Assembly (NCBI GenBank): GCA_903870545.1 | Contig: CAIQDI010000033.1 | Coordinates: forward strand, 165,585-229,584 | DNA length: 64,000 nt | From: an uncultured Pseudomonadota bacterium | GTDB lineage: Bacteria > Pseudomonadota > Gammaproteobacteria > Methylococcales > Methylomonadaceae | Direction: 5' to 3' | In this document: piece after piece, positions 17,955 through 26,375 of the stretch | Position numbering within the stretch: position 1 is the first letter of the stretch | Layout of the letters: each line of letters begins with the position of its first letter | The notes under the pieces: model-generated | Database searches by the model: none | Seen by the model: only the letters and a program-made list of their open reading frames with translations | Told to the model about the DNA's origin: nothing | Program-made: the position numbers and the translations under genes

Positions 17955-17985
17955 TCCACACGTTAAAAAAATGTGTGGACTTTTT
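17955..17985. terminator. Hairpin terminator downstream of the curlin-like gene
   Basis: TCCACAC (17955-17961) pairs with GTGTGGA (17973-17979), with A- and T-runs on either side (AAAAA before, CTTTTT after), so it could act in both directions. Confidence 0.75.
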
Positions 17986-17997
17986 ATGCCTGACTTG

Positions 17998-18057
17998 CGC
18001 CATAAAGAAACGTTTCAAAAGTTTCTTCGTAAACAACGATTCTTCATGACTTATTTG
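17998..18057 (-). pseudogene. Fragment of the LlaJI-type nuclease gene with internal deletion
   Basis: The first 21 bases equal 14273-14293 and the remainder closely matches 14383-14428. Both parental segments carry GTTTCAA (14287-14293 and 14383-14389), and the fragment is joined at that heptamer. A 96-bp segment was therefore lost by recombination between short direct repeats. It is fused to the 3' end of the curlin-like gene. Confidence 0.8.
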
Positions 18058-18064
18058 AATAATG

Positions 18065-18700
18065 CTAGATGTATTTTTCGTCACCAAATTGGGTATTATT
18101 AGCCACGTTATCTGAGACGATTTGAGTAATTGATGCAATATCACCGTCGCTTGTTTGAGAGATAACAACACTCAGTTGAGAGACCAGAAATAGATCGCCG
18201 CCTGTCGCATTCAGAGTATTAAGCAATCCATTTTGAGTGATGCTAGATGTATTGCCGTCACAAAGTTGGGGGTGATTAGCCACATTATCTGAGCCGATTT
18301 GAGCAATTGACGCAATATCACTGCCCCCTGTTTGATCAGTGGTTGACCCATTGGTATTGCCATTTTGAGTAATCGTAACGGCATTCGTATCACCCAATTC
18401 ATCAATTATTGCTGCATTGCCAAAACCGACAGACGTTCCAACATTATTTAAATCAAAATCAAAATTCGTTCCAAATTTGAGATTACCATTCATATCGAAT
18501 AAGTCTGCTGTGGTTGACGCAGCAAGAGGATTTAAAATGGTACTTTGTAATTCAATTTTTAGAACATTACCTGGATCCATTAAAAAAGTTCCATTTCCAT
18601 TACCGCCAAAATTCGGATTAGTAAAATGAAACGTTAATTCTGTCGCTGTCACCGTTCCAGACAGCAACCATAATTGACACACAATCCATAAACGCATCAT
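18065..18700 (-). CDS. CsgF-like N-terminus joined to curlin repeats, 3'-truncated
   Basis: The frame has 211 residues. After a signal peptide (MMRLWIVCQLWLLSGTVTAT), residues ~21-40 read ELTFHFTNPNFGGNGNGTF, very like the mature start of curli factor CsgF. From about residue 105 come curlin-type units (TNAVTITQNGN, IASIAQIGSDNVAN, TSSITQNG, IASITQIVSDNVANN). Two ~80-base DNA segments about 180 bases apart are clearly duplicated. Near the 3' end an A-run adds one base; correcting it restores NTSSIIQIS, which then runs into the LlaJI fragment. The gene has therefore lost its original end. It is probably an exported amyloid-like subunit, now damaged. Confidence 0.72.
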   Translation of the reverse strand: MMRLWIVCQLWLLSGTVTATELTFHFTNPNFGGNGNGTFLMDPGNVLKIELQSTILNPLAASTTADLFDMNGNLKFGTNFDFDLNNVGTSVGFGNAAIIDELGDTNAVTITQNGNTNGSTTDQTGGSDIASIAQIGSDNVANHPQLCDGNTSSITQNGLLNTLNATGGDLFLVSQLSVVISQTSDGDIASITQIVSDNVANNTQFGDEKYI

Positions 18701-18709
18701 AAATAAAAC

Positions 18710-18897
18710 CTAATAAATATCTTTGTGTTGCTGTAAATACGATTTCAATGCGTCACGCGCGGCTTACGTTTTTTCTTCTATGCCACCGGCACGAATTCCC
18801 ACACGCAACAACATTTCATCAATGCCCCACCCGTACGCTCATTCGCAAGAGCGACGGGTGCAATCAAACATAGAGCAATAACCGTGCAAAGTTTCAT
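18710..18897 (-). pseudogene. Broken small exported-protein gene upstream of the curlin-like gene
   Basis: The ATG at 18897 opens a clear signal peptide (MKLCTVIALCLIAPVALA). The frame then ends early, but a one-base shift gives WGIDEMLLRVGIRAGGIEEKT. After one in-frame TAA this continues as AARDALKSYLQQHKDIY with a stop at 18710. One frameshift plus one nonsense codon indicate decay. I recognise no family; its position suggests another curli-related secretion gene. Confidence 0.5.
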
Positions 18898-19077
18898 CGT
18901 TTTTTTGGACGTATCACAACATTATTAGAATTTCGCATTTATGAGACATTCCGTTTACTCCATGCGCTGATTTGGCTCATGCTTTTGCATTGTTGGAAAC
19001 GGGTATTTGGGATATTTTCAGCATTAGCTGAATTTGATTTCTGAACGAACCAAGGCGGGATTTAAAACTATAACCGT
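18898..19077. other. Gene-free spacer
   Basis: This 180-base stretch lies between the broken exported-protein gene and the phosphoesterase stop. I see no frame, hairpin or promoter box in it that I can support. Confidence 0.5.
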
Positions 19078-20403
19078 CTAAAATTGAAACGCCTCCTGCA
19101 AACCATTGGCGTTAGCATCTCGCGTAGAAAGCGGCTTTAAATCAAACCGATTTTCAATCAATTTCAAAATCGACGTGGTGTCGTAAAGCGTATGATCAAT
19201 ATGCCCTTTTTTTGCAAACGGTGAAATAATAATCGCTGGAATCCGTGTTCCCGCGCCCCAACGATCGAATTCAGGTGGCGCGACGTGATCCCAAAAACCG
19301 CCGTATTCATCGTAAGTAATAATAATCGCCGTTTTAGACCAGCTCGAACTGCCACGAATCGCGTCAACAATTTCTTTCACTTCCGCATCGGCATCCTGAA
19401 TGGTCGCATAACCGGGATGTTGATTTTTATTGCCCGCTGGTTTGAAAAAAACGACTTTCGGAAAATCGTTTTTTAAATCAGAAAAAAACTGACTTTTGTC
19501 TTTTAAATGCTCATTTCTAGCAGAACTGTCAGGCGCAAAATTGGCGTAATAAACAAATGGCTGATGATGATATTGAAAATTATCGTCGGTTTTGCGCTCG
19601 GCAACAGCATTGTTCCAACCGCCGGAATACCACGCCCAAGAAACACCTTTTTCAGATAATCTGTCGCCAATCGTTGCCTGATATTGCGGCGGCAATCGAT
19701 TTTCAGCGTGTTCAGAATCAAACGGCGGATAAAACGGTTGAATCGTTCCCACCGCATAACCATCTTTTGTCACGGTGGGATCTTTCGTCGGTTTATCGGT
19801 GAACGAATCGTTTTTCCACGTTTTAAGTTCTTCGGGCGCGTCCTTAAATTCGGGCGTACAAGCACAAATTAACCACTGATGATTCAAAAATGAACCACCA
19901 AACGCCGCTTGAAAAAAGTTATCCGCCAAAGTGAATTCCTTGGCGTATTCCCACAACGCGGTGCCGGATAAATCGTAATATCCCATTGTCAACGCGCCCG
20001 CCGAAGACAGTTGAGCAAAACGATCATTTTTTCCGCCATCAATTTGCATTTGATGAATAAAAAATCGGTGCGTCAAATCAGGATGTTTGGCATCTAAACC
20101 GACGTAACGCCCGATATTAAAAGGCTCGTTCGGCAAATTTTCCGGAAAACGTGCATCGTTTTTCACTGCCGGCAACGTTTTGTAAATATGCCCAAATTCG
20201 TCTATTTGAGGCGGCGCATTTTTCGCGTTAGCCAGCCCGTTCGCGTTTGGAAACACCCCAAACAAACTATCGAAACTGCGATTTTCAAGATAAATCACCA
20301 CGATGTGTTCGAGTTGATTCAAACCTTTGGTTTCAGCATGTGCGAACGTCGGCAATAGAGAAATTGAAAGAGCCAGCGCGGGAATTATTTTCATGATTTT
20401 CAT
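19078..20403 (-). CDS. Secreted phosphoesterase (acid phosphatase / phospholipase C family)
   Basis: The protein has 441 residues with a signal peptide (IIPALALSISLLPTFAHA). The catalytic start motif ENRSFDSLFG lies near residue 37. DEYGGFWDHVAPP (~350) and IPAIIISPFAKKG are the metal-binding segments of the PF04185 phosphoesterase family, which includes AcpA and bacterial phospholipases C. It probably acts in the periplasm or outside the cell on phosphate esters. It starts one base after the aminotransferase stop, so it is co-transcribed. The end of the gene is duplicated at 17856-17940. Confidence 0.88.
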   Translation of the reverse strand: MKIMKIIPALALSISLLPTFAHAETKGLNQLEHIVVIYLENRSFDSLFGVFPNANGLANAKNAPPQIDEFGHIYKTLPAVKNDARFPENLPNEPFNIGRYVGLDAKHPDLTHRFFIHQMQIDGGKNDRFAQLSSAGALTMGYYDLSGTALWEYAKEFTLADNFFQAAFGGSFLNHQWLICACTPEFKDAPEELKTWKNDSFTDKPTKDPTVTKDGYAVGTIQPFYPPFDSEHAENRLPPQYQATIGDRLSEKGVSWAWYSGGWNNAVAERKTDDNFQYHHQPFVYYANFAPDSSARNEHLKDKSQFFSDLKNDFPKVVFFKPAGNKNQHPGYATIQDADAEVKEIVDAIRGSSSWSKTAIIITYDEYGGFWDHVAPPEFDRWGAGTRIPAIIISPFAKKGHIDHTLYDTTSILKLIENRFDLKPLSTRDANANGLQEAFQF

Positions 20404-20404
20404 T

Positions 20405-21793
20405 TTAGCCTTTCCGATTTTTCAACGCATGACCCGCTAAATTTTTACCTAAATCCCAAATAGAACCCGTGATTTTGTGGGTATCCGCAATGGTTTTATC
20501 AAACGCGCCAATAATTTTATCGTGGTCTTTTTGGGTTAAATTCAACGGTGGCAACAATTTCACCACGTTCATGCCATGCCCCGCGACTTGGGTCAAAATG
20601 TGGTGGTCTTTGAACAACGGAATCGTCACCATTTGACAAAAAAGCCCTTTGTTCGCGGCTTCCAACATTGCCCACGCCGCTTTGAGAGTCAAACTTTTTG
20701 GCGCGTGGAATTCAACCGCAATCATCATTCCTTTGCCGCGAGCTTCTTTTAAAAATTCGTAACGGCTGCTCATCGCGTTCAAATTGTTGATGATTTCTGT
20801 GCCGACTTTTAGGCTATTTTCGACCAAGTTTTCATTTTTTATAACTTCTAACGTCGCTAAACCTGCCGCCATCGCCATGTTATTTTTGGCGAAAGTCGAA
20901 CCGTGAACAACAGCTCTGTCCATGCGGTTGTAAACGGTGTCCATAATTTTGGTGGTGATTGCCACGCCGCCAACTGGCACAAATCCGCCCGACAATGCTT
21001 TCGCCATACAAATCATGTCGGGTTGTACATTCCAATGGTCAACTGCCCAAAATTTCCCCGTCCGCCCCAAACCCGTTTGCACTTCGTCAGCGACGAATAA
21101 TGTGCCGTATTGTTTGCACAGGCGTTCAACTTCAGGCAAATAATTGTCGTCAGGTAAATTCACGCCTTTGCCTTGAATTGGCTCGACGATAAACGCCGCC
21201 ACGTCTTTGCCGCTCAAGGCTTTTTCTAACGCGACTAAATCGTTAAACGGAATCGCTTCGCAGTTTGGCAATAAGGAACCAAAGCCTTCTTTGAAAATGT
21301 TTTCGCCGTTCAACGACAACGCGCCCATCGTCAAACCGTGATAACCGTGTTCACAGAAAACGATTTTGTCGCGTTGCGTGGTGAAACGGGCAAATTTAAT
21401 CGCTGCTTCAACCGCTTCCGTTCCTGAATTACAGAAGAACATTTTGGTTAAATTGTCGGGCGTGGTTTTGAGAATTTCTTTTGCCAATAAACCGCTCAAA
21501 ATCGACACGTCGAGCTGCACCAAATTCGGCAATTCCAACGTGAGCGTTTCTTTTAACGCTTCTATGACGGTCGGGTGATTTCGCCCAATCCCAAACACGC
21601 CAAAACCACTCAATAAATCGAGGTATTCCGTGCCTTCTTGGTCGTAAAGATATTGCCCGACCGCTTTTTTGTAATGGCGGTCGTAACCAATGGTTTTTAA
21701 AACGCGCACCATTTGGTTGTTCAAAAATTGTTCGTGCAACTCAAATTTATCGTTGCTGTGTTGGTTCAAAAGGGTTTCGATGCTGAATGTCAT
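20405..21793 (-). CDS. hpnO: Class III aminotransferase, HpnO-like
   Basis: The 462-residue PLP enzyme has FFCNSGTEAVEAA, HGYHGLTMGALSL, FVADEVQTGLGRTG and the PLP lysine in MAKALSGGF. The N-terminal extension (LNQHSNDKFELHEQFLN) and the IGYD motif match the aspartate-aminotransferase-like subgroup containing HpnO, which makes aminobacteriohopanetriol. The other hopanoid genes in the window and the hpnN-like gene at the head of this run support that role. A class III enzyme of other specificity cannot be ruled out. The DNA methyltransferase gene lies 20 bases upstream. Confidence 0.7.
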   Translation of the reverse strand: MTFSIETLLNQHSNDKFELHEQFLNNQMVRVLKTIGYDRHYKKAVGQYLYDQEGTEYLDLLSGFGVFGIGRNHPTVIEALKETLTLELPNLVQLDVSILSGLLAKEILKTTPDNLTKMFFCNSGTEAVEAAIKFARFTTQRDKIVFCEHGYHGLTMGALSLNGENIFKEGFGSLLPNCEAIPFNDLVALEKALSGKDVAAFIVEPIQGKGVNLPDDNYLPEVERLCKQYGTLFVADEVQTGLGRTGKFWAVDHWNVQPDMICMAKALSGGFVPVGGVAITTKIMDTVYNRMDRAVVHGSTFAKNNMAMAAGLATLEVIKNENLVENSLKVGTEIINNLNAMSSRYEFLKEARGKGMMIAVEFHAPKSLTLKAAWAMLEAANKGLFCQMVTIPLFKDHHILTQVAGHGMNVVKLLPPLNLTQKDHDKIIGAFDKTIADTHKITGSIWDLGKNLAGHALKNRKG

Positions 21794-21813
21794 AATGGTT
21801 TCTATTAGTAAAA

Positions 21814-23004
21814 TTATTGTGGAAATTTAATTGCCGTGTTGATTTTATACGGAATCGATTCGACGATTTCTATATTTTCTGGCATTTCATTTTGAATAAA
21901 AAAGTCATCTTGTGTTTTGATTAAAAACGATTTGATTGCGCCACGTTTTTTTGCTGCTGCACTCAATAAATAAGCGGCTTCTGTGAGAGATTCATTTTTT
22001 TTCTGCATTCGGACTAAAACAGGTGTACCAAGATATTGTGTTTTGAGAATCGCATCAATGCCCTTATTTCGGTGAACAGGTTGTAATTCAACGCCTTTCA
22101 GTAAGCGAAGCGCGTCTTCATCAGCGGTAACATAGAATTGCCTGCCTTTTTTTAATAAAGCAGATTCTGTTTTAATCGGCGCAACTAATCGCTGTTTGGA
22201 TAATGCCACTGCATCTGCTGATTCATCAATGCCAATATAGCGGCGATTGTTTAATTTTGCCGCAACTAACGTTGTACCACTACCGCAAAAAGGATCTAAA
22301 ACAACATCACCTTTATTCGAGGCAATCGCCAAAACTTGCTCTAACAAAGCGATTGGTTTTTGTGTTGGATAACCGACACGTTCTTTTGCCTTCGGGTTTA
22401 AATAGGGAATATCCCAAACATCACTCAACGGCACGCCGTTTTTTGCATCGTCTAAAATAATTTCGCCGTTTTCACTTCTAGCATAAATAGACTTTCCCTG
22501 AACGTCACGAACTCGTTTTTGCAAAATTTGATCAATGTTAGTGGATTCAGAATAATCAGTGTAAAGCGTGTTAAATTTGAAATCTGCGGTTTTAGAATAA
22601 AAATAAAGCGTTTGATGTGAGGCTAACAATCCTTTTTTCGCATTTGACCAGCGTTTATACGTCCAAATAATTTCAGCGCGAAATTGTTCCACGCCAAAAA
22701 TCGTATCTAAAATAGCTTTGATAATGTGCGTAGCATTTTTATCGCAATGTACAAACACACTGCCCGTATCGGATAAAACACGTTTTAACGCTATCAATCG
22801 AACAAATAAAAACTCAGCATACTCTTGATGGCATGACCATAAATCGTTATACGAAAAAGTTTTAGTACCGTCGCGCGTGGTTAATTTTTGCGTTTTTTGA
22901 GTAAAAAAAGGCGGGTCGAGATAGATCAAGTCAATCGAATTCGCGGATAATGTTGCAACAATTTCTAAACAATCGCCCTGAATCACGTTATCCAATTTAT
23001 TCAT
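21814..23004 (-). CDS. Site-specific DNA methyltransferase (amino-methylating, ApaLI-type partner)
   Basis: The protein has 396 residues. The catalytic motif DPPF (~30-33, in LIYLDPPFFTQK) precedes the SAM-binding DPFCGSGTTLVAA (~237-249), the order of beta-class N6-adenine or N4-cytosine methyltransferases. About 130 C-terminal residues (VELQPVHRNKGIDAILKTQY ...) form an extra domain that may take part in target recognition. The gene overlaps the endonuclease gene by eight bases, so the pair is a type II restriction-modification system. The target sequence cannot be read from the protein; GTGCAC is expected if it follows ApaLI. Confidence 0.88.
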   Translation of the reverse strand: MNKLDNVIQGDCLEIVATLSANSIDLIYLDPPFFTQKTQKLTTRDGTKTFSYNDLWSCHQEYAEFLFVRLIALKRVLSDTGSVFVHCDKNATHIIKAILDTIFGVEQFRAEIIWTYKRWSNAKKGLLASHQTLYFYSKTADFKFNTLYTDYSESTNIDQILQKRVRDVQGKSIYARSENGEIILDDAKNGVPLSDVWDIPYLNPKAKERVGYPTQKPIALLEQVLAIASNKGDVVLDPFCGSGTTLVAAKLNNRRYIGIDESADAVALSKQRLVAPIKTESALLKKGRQFYVTADEDALRLLKGVELQPVHRNKGIDAILKTQYLGTPVLVRMQKKNESLTEAAYLLSAAAKKRGAIKSFLIKTQDDFFIQNEMPENIEIVESIPYKINTAIKFPQ

Positions 23005-23629
23005 TGATATTTGCCTGACTTTCTAAAGCAATTCTTTCTAAAATGGCTTTCAGGTCAATTTGAGTACGAGTTAAAACGTACTCCCACGCGCTGTCGCCGT
23101 AGTAATACTCGCCGCCAATTCCGCGATAAAGCGTTTCTAAGGTTTTTTGAATGCTAATGGCTTGTTTACGATTTGGATAGTAAAACATCACGCGAATCGG
23201 TTTATAACCCGCATCGGCAATGGCTTTTATGCGCGTATGTTCTTTCGTAATGTGGTCGCCATCCGTCGTTGCGTCGCGCCATTTAATTTCAATTGCGTTA
23301 TTACCTTCCAAGCAATCAATCTCAAATGTTTTGGGGCGAGTTCCCAATGTGTTCGGGACTTTTGTAGTTGCCGATTCGGGAAATTGATGAAGAAAACATA
23401 ATTTTGTGACTTCTTCTAAAAATGAACCCGCATATTTGTATAAAAACCGTCCTTTGTTTTGGTACAAATCAATCAATTGACCTTCTTTGAGCGAAACACC
23501 CAAAACTTGGTAAATCAAAAAATGGGAACAATCATCCGATTCCATTTCTATGGTTCGTTCGTCCATTCGCATTTTCAAATTGGTTGCGTATTTTGCCGAG
23601 CATACCTTTATTTCTTGTTCAATCTTCAT
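22997..23629 (-). CDS. ApaLI-like type II restriction endonuclease
   Basis: The 210-residue protein shows the features of the ApaLI-like family: LIYQVLGVSLKEGQLIDLYQ, NKGRFLYKYAGSFLEE, and the PD-(D/E)XK core FEIDCLEGNNAIEIKWRDAT (~103-122), in which Asp, Glu and Lys would bind metal and cleave. ApaLI cuts GTGCAC; whether this enzyme does is inference from family resemblance. It begins four bases before the end of the hpnN-like gene and overlaps the methyltransferase gene downstream. Endonuclease first, methyltransferase second is the operon order. Confidence 0.85.
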   Translation of the reverse strand: MKIEQEIKVCSAKYATNLKMRMDERTIEMESDDCSHFLIYQVLGVSLKEGQLIDLYQNKGRFLYKYAGSFLEEVTKLCFLHQFPESATTKVPNTLGTRPKTFEIDCLEGNNAIEIKWRDATTDGDHITKEHTRIKAIADAGYKPIRVMFYYPNRKQAISIQKTLETLYRGIGGEYYYGDSAWEYVLTRTQIDLKAILERIALESQANINE

Positions 23630-23632
23630 ATT

Positions 23633-26236
23633 TTAAATCCTCTTCCCGCTCCACGCAGGCAACACAATCAACGAACAAATCACCGTGAAAAACAGCCCAA
23701 TCGACAACAACAAACCCATGCTCGCCATGCCTTGATGATGGGTAAAGGACAAACTCGAAAAACTGCACAACGTCGTAATCGAACTGAAAATAATGCCGCG
23801 CGTCGTGCTGCTATGCAACAGATTTTCGTCTTCGTTTTTATTAAAATGCAGGCGGTGCATAATTAAAATACTGCTATCAATCCCCATTCCTAACAACAAC
23901 GGCAACGCAATCACGTTCGCAAAATTGAATGGATTATCCAGCAAAACATTCGTCGCGCCAGTCAGCAAAGCCGCCAACATCAACGGCGCAATCACCAACG
24001 CGGTATGTTTGAAATTACGATAAATAACCAAAAGTAATAACGTAATCGCCGTAAACGCGCCACCAAACGCTTGTAAAAAGGCTTTCACCACCGCGCCACC
24101 GCCCGCTTCATTCGCAATCGGCAAACCCGAAACCGCGTCATCGACACTTTTAATTTGTTCGACAAACTCTTTCATATTCGCTTCGATATTTTGGTCTTTC
24201 GCGGGTGCGATTAACACTTTGTACAAGCCATTTTTACTAACCCAATGCGAACGAAGTTCATCAGGAATGGCATTTAAATCAAACGCCGTCGCACTCAAAC
24301 TGGTTCGCAAACGTTCCAACGTGTAAGGTAATAAACCCAATATATTTTTTTCTAATTGCGTATAAATCGCGGCTTCATCATTATGCGCGTGCAAAAAAAT
24401 CTCAACGTGACTTTGCAATTTTTCCAGCGTTTCAAGCGGTGCATTCTGCGTTTTATCCGTAATCGCCTTTTTCAATTGTTCATTAAATTTAATTAACGCG
24501 CCGCGTTGTTCATGATTTTCTGGCAACGAAACGTTGAAATTTTCAAGCTGATTACCCAACATCAAATTTAAATCGTCAATAATCGCTAACTTTTCGTCCT
24601 GATTTTCAGCCACAAAACTGCTCAACGTAATCGTTTCGTGAACAGAGGGAAGCGTTTTCATTTTCGCCGCCAACGCATTCGCGTCATCCAAATTATTCGC
24701 CAAACCCGTCACCGCAAACGGCGAATCGTTTTTCGATTTCAGCAAATCTTTAATCGTCGAAACCGATTCACTTTGCGGGTCGCGCAAGTTAATCGGATTC
24801 GCGTCGAACGTTAAATTTGTCAACGCGCCACACGCGCCAATTGCCAATAAAATCGACGCAACACGAATCGATTTTGCGTAATGAAATGGAAACGTGACAA
24901 TAAATTGTGGCGCGAAAGCAGATTTAATCGGCTTCGGATTATTCACGGGCAAAATGCACAGCAACGCAGGTAAAACCGTCAGCGAAATGCCCAAACCAAT
25001 AAAAATTCCGCCACCCGAAATAATGCCCAGTTCTGAAACGCCCGCATAATCGGTTGGAATAAACGCTAAAAATCCCAACGCCGTCGTCAACGCACACAAA
25101 AATAACGACGAACCCACGCCTTTCATGCTGTGGTGAATGGCTTCAGCGTTTGAATAGCCGCGACTTTTACGTTCACGATAATACAAACAAATATGCACCG
25201 CGTAATCCACGCCCAAACCGATATACAAACTGGCAAACGCAATCGAAATCACGTTTAAATGCCCGACCGTAATCGCCGCAAAACCCGCCGTTAAAATCAG
25301 CCCCATAATTAACACGATGTAAGTAATGACCAGCAAACGCAACGAATGAAAGCCAATCCATTGCACCGCAAATACCAAAATCAACGACGCAATCCCCGCG
25401 ACCGTCGCGCCATTACTGACGCTTTCGAGTTCTTCATGTTCCAACGCACTTTCGCCCGTAATCCGAACGCGAACCGTGGAATTTTCGCTCATGATTTGAT
25501 TGGCAACTTCACGCGCGGCGGTTTGGGCGGCTTCGACGGGCAACATTTCATCAAAATGCACGACAGGTTTTGCCACAATTAAAACCCGTTTCGCATCGTC
25601 GCTGAGTTTGTTATTCGCCAACAACGTTTGCCACGACAATGACTGCGCTTTGTTATTGAGTTGCGCGGTAATTGTGTTATCCACCGCCAGCAATAACGGA
25701 TTTAAATCCATCGGCAACGCATTTTCTTTTTCGTTTAACGCTTGTTGAATGATGTCGAATAAACCATCCAGCGAATAATTTTGCGCCAAATGCCCAATAA
25801 ACGGCTGCGCGTCGGTGAGTTGTTTCGCAACGGTTTCTAAATCGGGCGTGTCCAAATACAGCAACGCTTGCTGACGAAAAAAATTATTGTCGGTCGGAAT
25901 ATAAACCGACGCAAAACGGTCTGGTTTGGCGCGAAGTGAATCTAACAATTTCGTCGCACTTTGCGTGGCTTCTTCCGGCGAATTGGCATCGACCACAAAT
26001 AATGTCGTGTACGCATCGGCGGGAAATGCCAAATCGATTTTTTTTTGATTTTGCTGAAATGGCAAATCGGGCGACAACATTTCAGCGGTATTCGTGTTCA
26101 CCGTTAAATGTTCGTAAACGTAATAACTCGTTTCTGCACAAAGTAAAACAGCGGCTAAAACAATAAACCAAGGAAAGTGAACAATTTGCTGTTCGCACCA
26201 GTGTGAAAGGCGCGACGAAAAACGAGTGTGATTCAT
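23633..26236 (-). CDS. hpnN: RND/MMPL-family transporter, HpnN-like
   Basis: The start is taken at the ATG at 26236 (MNHTRFSSRLSHW), giving 867 residues; the frame extends 37 residues upstream without conservation. It has two halves, each with a large periplasmic loop and a five- to six-helix sterol-sensing-like bundle (SLYIGLGVDYAVHICLYYRE and LLLGMGIDSSILIMHRLHF near the two ends). Length and motifs match HpnN, which moves hopanoids to the outer membrane. It is divergent from radA and heads the run that includes the restriction pair and the HpnO-like gene. A general MMPL lipid exporter is the alternative. Confidence 0.8.
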   Translation of the reverse strand: MNHTRFSSRLSHWCEQQIVHFPWFIVLAAVLLCAETSYYVYEHLTVNTNTAEMLSPDLPFQQNQKKIDLAFPADAYTTLFVVDANSPEEATQSATKLLDSLRAKPDRFASVYIPTDNNFFRQQALLYLDTPDLETVAKQLTDAQPFIGHLAQNYSLDGLFDIIQQALNEKENALPMDLNPLLLAVDNTITAQLNNKAQSLSWQTLLANNKLSDDAKRVLIVAKPVVHFDEMLPVEAAQTAAREVANQIMSENSTVRVRITGESALEHEELESVSNGATVAGIASLILVFAVQWIGFHSLRLLVITYIVLIMGLILTAGFAAITVGHLNVISIAFASLYIGLGVDYAVHICLYYRERKSRGYSNAEAIHHSMKGVGSSLFLCALTTALGFLAFIPTDYAGVSELGIISGGGIFIGLGISLTVLPALLCILPVNNPKPIKSAFAPQFIVTFPFHYAKSIRVASILLAIGACGALTNLTFDANPINLRDPQSESVSTIKDLLKSKNDSPFAVTGLANNLDDANALAAKMKTLPSVHETITLSSFVAENQDEKLAIIDDLNLMLGNQLENFNVSLPENHEQRGALIKFNEQLKKAITDKTQNAPLETLEKLQSHVEIFLHAHNDEAAIYTQLEKNILGLLPYTLERLRTSLSATAFDLNAIPDELRSHWVSKNGLYKVLIAPAKDQNIEANMKEFVEQIKSVDDAVSGLPIANEAGGGAVVKAFLQAFGGAFTAITLLLLVIYRNFKHTALVIAPLMLAALLTGATNVLLDNPFNFANVIALPLLLGMGIDSSILIMHRLHFNKNEDENLLHSSTTRGIIFSSITTLCSFSSLSFTHHQGMASMGLLLSIGLFFTVICSLIVLPAWSGKRI

Positions 26237-26375
26237 GAATTTAAGGGCAATCAAAAAGGAAAAATAATTCTGAGAATTATAATCTATATGTTCATTTGTT
26301 TTGGCATTCATACCCGCGAATCGCGACATAGTGATAACATCGAACAATCATTCACTTCATTCAAACATTTACTTT

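Noticed and set aside
17941..18171. A 76-codon minus-strand frame overlapping the curlin-like gene
   Set aside because: It is the shifted continuation of the curlin gene plus the LlaJI fragment, not a separate gene.
18060..18400. Spaced similar units that could suggest a CRISPR-like array
   Set aside because: The repeats are codon-phased curlin units with no constant repeat/variable spacer pattern; no CRISPR array or cas gene was seen anywhere in the window.
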